Assembly (NCBI GenBank): GCA_021464245.1
Contig: JADCRB010000029.1
Span: 1,664,623 to 1,728,622 of the forward strand
Length of the DNA: 64,000 bases
Direction: 5' to 3'
Origin: Carallia brachiata
Taxonomy: Eukaryota; Streptophyta; Magnoliopsida; Malpighiales; Rhizophoraceae
Of this stretch, positions 23,043 through 33,879 are shown piece by piece. The notes below the pieces were generated by a model. That model was not told the DNA's origin, made no database searches, and saw nothing but the letters and a program-made list of their open reading frames with translations. Positions within the stretch are counted from its first letter, which is position 1. Each line of letters starts with the position of its first letter. The translations under genes were made by a program, and so were the position numbers.

Positions 23043-24925
23043 AAAAAAAAATCAAACAAGTTCAAGAAGAAGAACGAGAAGAGGACAGTACTGCTCTATT
23101 TGATTGTAAGAGCCGAGAGCTGAGCATATATTGCAGTGGTCGGGGCCTAACGCGAAACCGGGCAATGCATGAAGATGCTGGAGGCTGGTTATCGTGTATA
23201 TTTGCAGATATGTTACTTGCAGGTGTATGTGTGGAATTCTTATGTGGTTTTACATGGTGTAGCCGCTACCTGACAGAATCGTGTTATTTTTGTAATTTTT
23301 ATTTTTTTTTGACTGGACAGAATCGTGCTATTTAATGCTAAAAATTGCGTATATAATTATAAGATAATAATATAACTCTCTTGGGGTTCTTGTATAGATC
23401 AGTATCCCCCATGGATCATGGTCTGGAAATTTTAGTCCCTTTTTCTGAAGAATTTGCAAGCATATTCATTGGCAAGGAAGGGGTTGTTAAACTAATTAGA
23501 TGTCACAAATGAATATGTCAATCCAATTACATGTCTTCTTTGATTCAAAGGAGTAAATAAGTTCCACGGAATTTCTGTTCATCTATGTTACATTTTTCGA
23601 AACAGCAATATTCTACTGGCGTTTATCGTATATTTATAGGTGTTTAATACATAATTAGATTAAAAATGAGGGTCACAAATTTGCACTCAATGATCATAAC
23701 CCAGTTTGATAACTCGCGAAAGAGAATTTTTGTCATGTCATGCAACTCTTTTCAAATAGGATATCACCATTTCTCGGAATATGGCCTGAAAATAAAAATT
23801 GGTAAATAGTCATTTGCTTTGCTTTTTATTTTTAACAACTGGGTCTGGCCCTCCATGATACTTGTTTGTTCTCGTAGAGCAAACGAGCCCTGCCCTGCAT
23901 GTGAATAAACAACGCAGCTGGCTGCCATTCTAGGAAACACCTCTATCCGGCTTGATCGTCTCCTTGAACGTCATTGATGGTATCAATGATTTTGGCAACA
24001 TCATCCGTGGGAAAGAGGAAAGGTTTGTCTCGTTCTTTTTAGTACAATCAGTTGAGACAATTTATTAAAACTTTTTAATCTTACATTTGAATTTTAGTGA
24101 CTCTATTCTTATTTCTTAATCTTCCCAGCTTAAATTGTAACTTAAAAAACAAAAAGGAATTGTTTGCCAAATTGAGGACGTATAACAGGCTTCATTGCTG
24201 AAAGCAAACCTTTTGCTCCTCGAGAAAGGGCCAACGAATGAGGAATTGTGGCTTAACCTTGAAATTCAAATGTACAAACTATAAAAAATAAAAAAGCATT
24301 AGATGATACCGAGAATGCAATCAATTGATTAAAAGAAGGATAAATGGTAATATGGTATAATTGTTGCATTGCATACTACCGCGCAAAATTAATTTTACTT
24401 AAATTACGTGAATTTCGAAGATAAGTTGCCAAAACTAGTAATACCCTTTACGGTTTTTTTGGACGGTATATTTTGTAGTTGTCAGAATTTTTTTTTTTGG
24501 TTGGTCAAAAACAGTTTTTAGTAATTAACAAGAGAGAGAGAGAGAGAGAGAAAGAATCATCAACATTAGAATTAGTTAAGAAAACTTCCTTGCATAAGTT
24601 TTTTATGTGAATAAAAAATAGACTCACCACACATGTAAAATTTCAAACTAAAACGTGAGAACAATGCAATTCAAATGTAAAACAAGTTAGTAATAAAACT
24701 CTGATAAGTAGAATGATTTGTTGACAAACAAAATCTATATCTATACGAATACTATAAAGAATAAGAGAGAAAACTCATTTGGCTTTGGCCTAACGAGTGA
24801 TACATGTCAATAACAAATGTAGACATGAAATTGTCGAAAGTTGTATTCGAATCAATAACTTCTGATGAGAACTTTAGAATGGAGCACATTGTAAAGAGTA
24901 TGAGATTGGCCTCACCACATACAAC
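23043..24925. other. Intergenic region after the Mpv17 gene
   Basis: The Mpv17 3' UTR probably runs to about 23350. A short minus-strand coding-like tail lies at about 23945-24020 (FPTDDVAKIIDTINDVQGD then a stop) without a visible partner exon. An AG microsatellite sits at 24531-24551. Nothing else is recognisable. Confidence 0.4.
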
Positions 24926-25425
24926 GGGATAAACACTTTTTTGATCCTAAACCTTTAGGTTTTTTTACGTTTAAGTCATAAACTTTTTTGACATTTCATT
25001 TGAGTCTTAAACCTTTTGATTTCTTACTACATCAGTCCTTTAAGTTACAAAAAGTAGTCAATCTATTAATAAATGAGTTTAACTTAATAAAAATCATTTT
25101 AAAAAGGTTAAATATATGAATTAAATATTTTTTTCATCAACAAAATATGCATATTAAATATTTTTTTAATCAACAAATATATGAATTAAATAGGTAACAT
25201 GCATATTTTTGACAGAAAAGACATTCAATTTATATATTTAATCTTTTTTAAATAATTTTTTGTAAAGTTAAAATTATTTTTTAATAAATTGATCACTTTT
25301 GATAAACAGAGAGACTGATTTGGTAGAAAATCAAAAGGTTTAGGACTCAAATGAAATGTCAAAAAGGTTTAGGACTCAAACGTAAAAAACCTAAAGGTTT
25401 AGGACCAAAAAAATATTTATCCCCC
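24926..25425. mobile_element. Mutator-type MITE with 9-bp target duplication
   Basis: The 500-bp element starts GGGATAAACAC and ends ATTTATCCCCC. Its arms of roughly 100 bp are nearly perfect inverted repeats, both including CCTAAACCTTTAGGTTTTTT and the run TTGACATTTCATTTGAGTC. The 9 bp ACATACAAC occur directly outside both ends (24917-24925 and 25426-25434), which is the duplication length expected for Mutator-like elements. There is no coding capacity, so it depends on transposase from elsewhere. Confidence 0.88.
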
Positions 25426-25540
25426 ACATACAACTCGCATTTGTTTTTTTTTTTTTTATGATGATAGTGAAAGGAAAAAACAGTAAATAATCAAAACAAA
25501 CAAAAAAAATTTTAGACCCATATAAAATATTCATAATATG

Positions 25541-27466
25541 GGGTAAATTAATTTTTACACCATCTATTTAGGGGGTAATTACCACTTATACCAATGGTTT
25601 TCATAAATTATAAAGAATACTACTGTAGTTATATTTCCGATAACAAAAAACACATATAGTCATCTGCCGTTAGTTAAAGTTTGATTATATTACAATACTG
25701 TCATTATAAATGTTTAAAAGTGACAACAATGCCCTCAATTATATCTGAACCTAAAATGATCGTTTAGATTGTAAAAGTACATAAATCCACATACAAGACA
25801 AATGAAACCAGTGACTAGAAATCACCAAAGCTAGAAATTTAAGGACGATTATAAAAATTCTTCAACAATCTCAAATCTCATAAGCTTTTCACAACAAAAT
25901 TAGTACTTTTTTCTTCAAATTTTTCAATTTTTTCTTTAGCCTTTCAACCTTTCGGCTTCTCCTACCCACCTACAGCAAAATATGTCCCAATCAAGTACAA
26001 ACTCAATTAACTATGAAGCAAAACTCCATTTCACTACTAATTCGTAAGTCTTTTGACTCATTATCAAATCCTCTCTTCCTTATCGAACAATTTCTTACAC
26101 ATCCACATGATATCAATGAACGTGGCTAAATCTTTGTCGACTATATCATCTCTCTCTTCCTTGGCTCCAAACTGAACGTCACATCCTGCTTCCCTCTGTC
26201 CATAAAAGTTGAACAATAAAGTTAAAATAATGGCACTAGATACAAAACCACGACAATTAATAAATTAATCAACAAAAAAGCTCTCAGACCCCACTTTTCT
26301 AAAAAACAAACCTAAAAAGCTAATCTCATTAAATAAACAATTACTTTCGAACATGTCAGTGGTACCAAAACTATAATAAGACTATATTTTGTTCATAAAT
26401 CGAAGAAAACTCTAACCTTGCAAGCTATAAACAACCATACACTAAATTAAGGACGATTATAAAAATTCTTCAACAATCTCAAATCTCATAAGCTTTTCAC
26501 AACAAAATTAGTACTTTTTTCTTCAAATTTTTCAATTTTTTCTTTAGCCTTTCAACCTTTCTGCTTCTCCTACCCACCTACAGCAAATATGTCCCAATCA
26601 AGCACAAACTCAATTAACTATGAAGCACAAACTCCATTTCACTACTAATTCGTAAGTCTTTTGACTCATTAGTCCAAATCCTCTCTTCTCTATATCGAAC
26701 AATTTCTTAACATCCACATCCACATGATATCAATGAACGTGGCTAAATCTTTGTCGACTATATCATCTCTCTCTTCCTTGGCTCCAAACTGAACGTCAAC
26801 ATCCTGCTTCCCTCTGTCCATAAAAGTTGAACAATAAAGTTAAAATAATGGCACTAGATACAAACCCATGACAATTAACAAATTAATCAACAAAAAAGCT
26901 CTCAGACCCCACTTTTCTAAAAAACAAACCTAAAAAGCTAACCCCATTGAATAAACAATTACTTTCGAACATGTTAGTGGTACCAAAACTATAATAAGAC
27001 TATATTTTGTTCATAAATCGAAGAAAACTCTAACCTTGCAAGCTATAAACAAACCATACACTACTTTCCATTGAAACCCCAAGTTGGAACAAAACTCTCA
27101 CTTTTCGAATCAATGAAAAAGAAGAAAAACACATCAATATATCCATAAGGAAGAAAAAGAACTACGAAAAACTCACAAATTTCAGCGAAAAAAGTACTGA
27201 TTTCATTGGGTTTGTGTTGGATCGATAGATGGTTTCGATATTACCTAAAAAATTACCAAAGAGAAGAAGAGTTTCAGGAGGCGGCTGTGTTGTGAAATGT
27301 AAATTAGTTTTCTGTCTTTTAAATATATAGGAGGCATTTTTGTCTTTTTACAAATTTTGTTTGCATTGACTTCCGTTAGTCAAATGATATTTTTTGTAAT
27401 TTCTGAAAACCATTAGTATAAGTGGTAATTACCCCATAAATAGATGGTGTAAAATGTAATTTACCC
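25541..27466. mobile_element. Non-autonomous Mutator-like element (MULE), 1.9 kb
   Basis: Both ends begin GGGTAAATTA when read inward and share about 80 bp of inverted repeat, including TACACCATCTATTTA and GTAATTACCACTTATAC. Imperfect 10-bp duplications flank it, TCATAATATG at 25531-25540 and TCATAGTATG at 27467-27476. No MuDR-type transposase was seen. The interior is mostly a tandem duplication. One minus-strand frame in the second copy (start MDRGKQDVDVQFGAKEERDD) looks coding-like and is frameshifted in the first copy. Confidence 0.85.
25843..27063. repeat. Two tandem copies of about 608 bp within the MULE
   Basis: The segment beginning GGACGATTATAAAAATTC at 25843 is repeated from 26451, with few differences through to ATACACTA near 26446 and 27063. 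The copies differ by small indels, for example one extra base in AACGTCAACATCC. This is a young internal duplication. Confidence 0.88.
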
Positions 27467-27476
27467 TCATAGTATG

Positions 27477-28236
27477 AGTCAAAGTGCAAAGAAACGTTAA
27501 TTTAGTGCAACTGCTTTGAAACTTTGTGCAAAAGTAAAATAAAGAGGTAAAAATATTTTTTTTTGGTTATTTACGTTTTGTTAATTAGGTTATACTAAAT
27601 TAAAAATTGGTTGAATAAAACAAAGATATATGATATATTTATTTTATTGTTACACATTTTATATCAATCTAATTACATAAAATTAATATCTAGTTACACA
27701 TTTATTTTTTAATGAATATTTTATCTGTGTCTAAAACTTAGTTCAAGAAAGAAAATGGAGACTAGCCGCTTCTTGACGCAGCTGCTCCCGCAAGATCAGC
27801 TTAGAGTAAAGTGTCAATGCCAAGTAGGGATCCATCCCAAATTCTAAGAGATTCAATTTCTGTCGTTCCTAAATTAGCTTGAAAAATCCGTTCAATAATT
27901 GCCTTCAACAATTATAGATATTTTATTAGAGACATAAATCATGATAGATATTTTTAAATGTAATATAGTTATTTTTTATTTCTTATTTGAGTTTTATAAT
28001 CTTATTTTTTAATGAAATTTAATTATTTTGGAGCTATTCGATACGATCAAACATGTTTTTCAACTTATTGACATGATTTATGCGACACAACCAAAAAAAT
28101 CAAAAATTCAACTGAAAAAAACTGAAAAATAAAAATTAATAGTTGCATTGAAAAATTTATGAAGCAACTATTCACTATTACAAAAACCTCCTGTAACCTA
28201 AAAAATCATGGGATCAATCTCTGTTAAATTAAGTAG
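27477..28236. other. AT-rich gap
   Basis: No gene was found. A short GC-richer patch near 27755-27830 (CGCAGCTGCTCCCGCAAGAT) has no extended frame. The rest is A/T-rich. Confidence 0.5.
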
Positions 28237-28245
28237 TGGAATTAA

Positions 28246-28701
28246 AGGATATGATATTTTTTAATTTAAATTTTACATTTTTTTTTATATATGAGTTCTA
28301 AATTTTTTAAATTTATTTGAATTCTAAATTTTTCGATTTTTTACCAAATCAGTCCATTCGTTAATAAAAAGATCAATTTATTAAAAAATATTCTAACCTT
28401 ACAACAATTATTTAAAAAAAGTTAAATATACTAATTAATTTTTTTATCAAAAATATGCTTTTATATATTTATTTGACTATTTGTTAATTAAAAAATATTT
28501 AATGTGCATATTTGTTGATAAAAAAATTTAACTTATGTATTTGACTTTTTAATAATTTTCATCAAGTTAAATTCATTTATTAACGGATTAACACTTTTGT
28601 ATAATAGTAAAAAATTAGAAAGTTTAAAATTCAAATGAAATATAAAAAAGTTTAACACTCATACATAAAAAATAAAGATTTAGAAGTAAAATATCATTCT
28701 C
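28246..28701. mobile_element. Fold-back MITE, same family as 24926-25425, older copy
   Basis: The arms share the family motifs in the same order: TATGAGTTCTAAA, TTATTTGAATTCTAAA and ACCAAATCAGTCC on the left, with the reverse complements on the right. The ends read AGGATATGATATT and ATATCATTCTC. Imperfect duplications TGGAATTAA and GTGAATTAA flank it. It is more diverged than the copy at 24.9 kb. Confidence 0.6.
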
Positions 28702-28710
28702 GTGAATTAA

Positions 28711-29140
28711 ATATATCCTAATTCATAAACTCACGAAACAGTCTGCTCCTTAAAAAATTCAATATAANTTCTAAAAATAGCAGCTGGATAGGGTGTGGTG
28801 CATTTTGACCCAGATCATTCTTAAAATATTTGTTGGGAAAGAATTTGGATCGAATATGTTTTGCATCCTATATCATGCATGTTAGGGCTTGACTATCCAC
28901 ATCAGCCTTCCTTCAATTAATCTCCCCTGACGTTGCATTTCTTTAAAGTCTCTCTTATTCATCCGTGTTTTGTTGTGTGCTACTCAATATTGGGTTATTT
29001 GTTACCGAGGAACCAAATCTGATGTAAAATTCTCGTTAGTAGTTGAGCCATATTATCATTATTCTACCTTCCTAATTTTGCTCTACTGCTTTCCTCTCTG
29101 TGTGGTGGTGTGGTTTTAAATCAATGTGATGGTTTCGCAG
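28711..29140. other. Gap before the Tubby-like pseudogene, with one ambiguous base
   Basis: Position 28768 is an undetermined base. No F-box exon of the Tubby-like type is present here, which marks the neighbouring copy as 5'-truncated. The stretch 29118-29140 ends in a usable splice acceptor (GGTTTCGCAG). Confidence 0.6.
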
Positions 29141-30998
29141 CCTTGCTCGTTGAAAATGGAAAGTTTCTTTTGTCTGCAAAGCGAACCCGGAGAACTACAT
29201 GCACGGAATATGTAATCTCCATGGATGCTGATAATATATCGAGATCAAGCAGCACTCACATTGGAAAATTGAGGTAAGACTTGATGTACTGTGAGTCGAC
29301 TTGCCTCTGCTTTGAAGCAATTGTAGCTTTTCCTTTAGCACTGACACAATTTATCTACATGTGCCAATAAGTTGTTTGCGTCCTGAGCTTGCTGGGTCAA
29401 TGCATGGCACATTCCAGGGCTATTATGTGGCAGTGATTACTCCATTATCAGACGGAATGAATTTTTTCCTTCCCAAGAAAACCAATATTAAGGCTCTCTT
29501 TCAAAAAAAAAAAGAGTTTTTCCTTGTTTGTACTTAGAAAAGTTCTGTAGTTAGAGTTTTTAAGGGATTTTTGTTTATTGGTGGCACTGGCAATGTAAGC
29601 AGCCATACTGATACATCCTCAAGACTGATTTGCATATGGAGAAGACAAACGGCACCTATTTTCAAAAAAATAATGTCACTAGCGTTTGCAGCTACTCCAT
29701 TGATAAATGTTTCTCTCCTATTCTAAAATTGATCGTATTGACCTGCATGTATTTGATCATGTTACCATACACGAGAAAATTGAACATGTTTGTCCGTCTC
29801 ACATGTGAGCTTCCTTACAAATGTTTGATGTGTTTTGAAAGTCAAATCAGTTAAATCTCTTGTGTTTTGTCATTTATGAAGGAGGGTAAGACATTGGCAT
29901 TTGAGTTTCTTTGGTCTGCAAGTAATATTTATTTTCAGTTGCAGAGTTCTTTCATGATGTGCTACAAGGATGCAATTGCTGGTGATCAGTAGCACTTTTA
30001 CTTGTTCAGAGAGTTAAAAAGCAGAAGTATTAGGAATATACCCTTATGGGCATATCACACTAGTTAATTTGCTTTCCTTCATATGAACTTTCAGTGTAAG
30101 AATTTAGTGTCCTGTCTATTAAACACGTGATAGTCTTTCCAAGGCCCTTCGCTAATATTTTTCTAATAATTTGACAATGATTGATAGACAAATGGACCAT
30201 TGTACATTGAATCTTAGAGCCAACCATCATTTCTTCTGGAGGTGTCTTATGTCTATGCGTATCTTGCTTGTTTGTTAAAATGCATATCTTCAGGTCTAAT
30301 TTTCTTGGCACCAAGTTCATTGTCTATGACACACAGCCCCCGTACAACAATGCTCAGGTCTCCCCACCTGGCCGAAGCCGTAGGTTCTACTCAAAGAAAG
30401 TTTCTCCAAAGGTACCGACAGGCAGCTACAACATTGCTCAGGTTACATACGAGCTGAATGTGTTAGGCACAAGGGGTCCACGCAAGATGCACTGCACTAT
30501 GTATTCAATCCCTGCATCAGCTCTTGAGCCAGGAGGTTATGTACCGGGCCAGCCTGAGCTCCTTCCTCGCCCCCTTGAGGACTCATTTAGGAGCATTTCC
30601 TTCTCAAAATCAATAGATAATTCAAGCGAGTTTAGCAGCTCCCGCTTTTCTGACATTGTTGGGCCCCGAGATGAAGAAGATGAAGGGAAGGAGAGACCCT
30701 GGTTCTCAAGAACAAGGCACCGAGATGGCACGAACAGTTGCAGTGTTGGTGCCTAAACTTTCGCGGGAGGGTGACTGTTGCCTCAGTCAAGAATTTCCAG
30801 CTTATTGCTGCAACACAGCCGGTTGCTAGCGTGGCAGCACCGTCGCAGCCTTCACAGTCTGATCATGACAAGATAATTCTGCAGTTTGGCAAGGTTGGCA
30901 AGGATATGTTCACCATGGATTACCGGTATCCTTTGTCTGCTTTCCAGGCATTTGCTATCTGCCTGAGCAGCTTTGACACCAAACTGGCATGTGAATAG
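29141..30998 (+). pseudogene. Tubby-like F-box protein pseudogene, 5'-truncated
   Basis: Two exons match the Tubby domain of the intact gene at 57775-59771: 29141-29273 ([18 protein letters not shown]) and 30294-30998 ([19 protein letters not shown] to [20 protein letters not shown]). They keep the same splice phase. The exons for the F-box and the start of the Tubby domain are missing. Near 30697, after GKERP, one base is missing relative to the paralogue: the frame turns to [10 protein letters not shown] and ends at 30756, while the expected [16 protein letters not shown] continues in the next frame. The intron is about 1.0 kb, versus 0.36 kb in the paralogue, and is unlike it, so the duplication is old. 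It is unlikely to make a working TLP. Confidence 0.85.
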
Positions 30999-33003
30999 AG
31001 AATAAATATAACCCATTAATTGTTTGAAGGGTTTTCCTTGTTCTTCTCTGGTGTTCGGTTCAACTTGCTTCGAATAGTTTCATGTTCTTGTTTGGTGTTA
31101 TTAAAACCGTTTGTAGATTTCCAAACTGCGAAAATGGCGAAACTAGAAAAAACTACAAGGTTTTGGAAAGTGAATCTAGATCAATTAATAGCTTGAATGA
31201 AGGGCTTACAACGGCGATGGGATTATGGTACATCGTAGTTTATTTTCTTCGGGTTCGATAGCACCAGTTTTAGGAAATATGTTTACTTAAAACACGTTGA
31301 ATTCACTAGTACACGTACCCAGTGCTCAAATAGAAATTCCAAGTTCACTATAGTTGGGAGGATTGTGCTTGTCTCAGTTGTCAGAATTGTCTAATACCGA
31401 CCACAAGATTTCACTTCTCTACCTTTTGTTTTCCCCGCGCCTTCTCGTCATTTTTTTTGGACTAGTATCATAGCTACCCAAAAACACAGTATATATATAT
31501 TAAGTAAAATCAAAGGATAATAATATATATAACTATTAAGCGGTTGAAATTATAAAAAATAAATAAATTATTAAATGTTAATAAATAAATTGTAAAATTA
31601 TTTTATTATTATTTAAGATTAAAGTATGTAACGAAATTTTACCAAAAAATAAAATAAAATAACACTGCATACAGGTAATGAGGTATCCTTACAAAAAAAG
31701 GGTAGTGTCTGATTAGGATATCCACAAGTGAGGCCTCCAGTCATCGTGCACTGATCAGTATTGTTTACTGACACCTACGGCAGAGCAGTGGGTTAGGAGA
31801 CTTGTTCCTTACTTTGTCAGGGAGATGGAGTCCCCTTCTCTAGGATTCCAGCTCTAGAAAAGACAAAAAAAAAAATATTTACTGACACCACCCCATGAAT
31901 CTGAACATGTTACTCTGACACGCCACCTATTTGATAGAAGAGTTTCAGCTTAATTTTAATTAAAAATAATTATATAATTTATTTAACTGTCGTAATTTAT
32001 TTAATTTTTAAAAATTTAATTATTTAAAAATTTATATAATTTTATTATTATTTATTTTAATTTAAATATTACTATATACTAATTTTTTATTTTAAAATGA
32101 TGTCCAATTTGTGGAGAAATGTCAAGTAAATGGTATATATACCCTCCGTAATAAATTAGTTCAGTTAAAACGTTGTTATAGAATCCCAAGCCGCCTCCCT
32201 GAATTTTTTAATTTTAGCCCCCATACTTTATTTGCTTTGTGTCCATCCTCATTTTTTTTTTTAATTTTAGCCCTCCATGTACAAGAAGTTAACTCCACAC
32301 ATGCGAAGAAGACATGAAAGGTATTATTAACATAGTGTTTTGGATAAAATAATACGAGGTAGACAGGTAGTTATCTCTTTCAAAATCAAACGTCATGTGG
32401 TGCGTAGATTCTCTATTTTTTACCAAATAATCCGATTCTTTTAAGGAACAAATCACCCAAATTTTGGAAGTTAGGCAAGGGAAAAAAAAAAAGAAAGGAT
32501 TTCGCTACAGTGCCGTAAAATTTAGGTAGGCGTGAGACGAGTGTAAATCTCATAATATTCTTTTATTTTTTACTGTTACTAAAAAGCTTATGACGTGCAC
32601 ATAGATAATTACAGTATGTAAATAATATTTTTTAAAGTTGAATGTACATTTTATTTTAATTATCTTAATTATATGTACATTTTATTTTAATTTTGTGCAT
32701 ATTTTATCTTAATTGTATGAATATGATATTTTTGTCCAAATAAAAAAAAAAAAAAAGAACACTCCTCCATGTAAGAAAAGCCCGTCTCTCCCCTTTTTTT
32801 TTTCATTAGAAAGAGAAAAAACAGAAATATAATTAGTTAGGCCCTGTTTGGTATGAATTATATTTTCTGTTTTCTGTTTGTTTTTCACAAAAAAACAAAA
32901 AATATGTTTGGTGTCGTTTTTATTTTCTATTTTTTGTTGAAAAATTAAAAATATTTTTTAAAAAAATTGAGAAAATAATAAAAGTTGCTTTCCTATTTTG
33001 TTT
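30999..33003. other. Intergenic, AT-rich
   Basis: No gene is recognised. A patch at 31700-31865 is GC-richer without a frame. GGCCCTGTTTGGTATGAA near 32839 resembles the terminus of a hAT-type MITE and leads into the pyrimidine tract that follows. Confidence 0.4.
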
Positions 33004-33872
33004 TTCACTTTTTTTTTTATATTTTCTCTTACAACCTTTTTTCTCTCTATCCACCCTATTCACCACATCTCTTTTTACTCATCCTCTCTCTATTCCTCTC
33101 TATGTTTTCTCTCTCTACTCTTTCTCTCTCTATCATCTATCTCCTTTTTTTATCTCTACCATTCTCTCTATATCTTCTCTCTCTTTTTTCTCTTTCTATT
33201 ATTCTCTTTACTCATTCTCTCTCTGTCCTCTCTCTCTTTTTCTTTCTCTCTACCATTCTCTCTACTCACTATCTCTCTCTTTTTTTTCCCTTAACCATTC
33301 TTTCTACTCATTCTCTCTCTATCCTCTCTCTTCTTTTTCTCTCTCTACTCACACTCTCTCCTTTTTCTCGTTCTATCATTCCCTCCAATGATTCTCTCTG
33401 TACCCTCTCTCTCTCTCTCCTTATTCTCTCGCTACCATTCTCTATCTATCCACACTCTCTTTCACTTTTCTCGCTCTATCATTCTCTCTTTCCCCTTTCT
33501 CTATCTCCTTTTACTTTCTCTATCATTATTGCTACTCATTCTCTCTCTACCCAGACTCTCATTCCTTTTTCACACTTTAACAATCTCTCTACTCATTCTC
33601 TGGCTACCCTCTCTCTCAATTTTCTCTCTCTACCATTCTCTTTACTCATTCTTTCTCTACCCTCTCTCTCTTTTCTCTCTCTGTCATTCTCTTTATTCAT
33701 TCTCTTTCTACCCTCTCTCTCTGTCATTTTTCTCTCTCTGTCATTTCCTCCACTTATTCTCTCTCTATCCTCTTTCTCTCTCCTTTTCTCTCTCTATCCT
33801 CTCTCTCCCCCTTTTTCTCTCTTTATTCATCCTTTTTTTACTGTTTCTCTCACTATTCTTTTTCTATTTACT
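33004..33872. repeat. Long pyrimidine-only tract, degenerate CTCT/TCTACC minisatellite
   Basis: About 870 bp are almost entirely C and T on the plus strand, with irregular recurring units of the type CTCTCTACCATTCTCTCTA and ACTCATTCTCTCTCTACC. The long plus-strand frame across it (32985-34073) is a low-complexity artefact of Ser, Leu and Phe codons. The tract is followed by an A/T-rich run. Confidence 0.85.
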
Positions 33873-33879
33873 TTTTTAT

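Noticed and set aside
24926..25425. MicroRNA precursor
   Set aside because: The long hairpin arms are transposon terminal repeats with a target duplication, so a MITE explains them better than a MIR gene.
30999..33003. Organelle-derived DNA insert
   Set aside because: No chloroplast or mitochondrial gene sequence was recognised here or elsewhere in the window.
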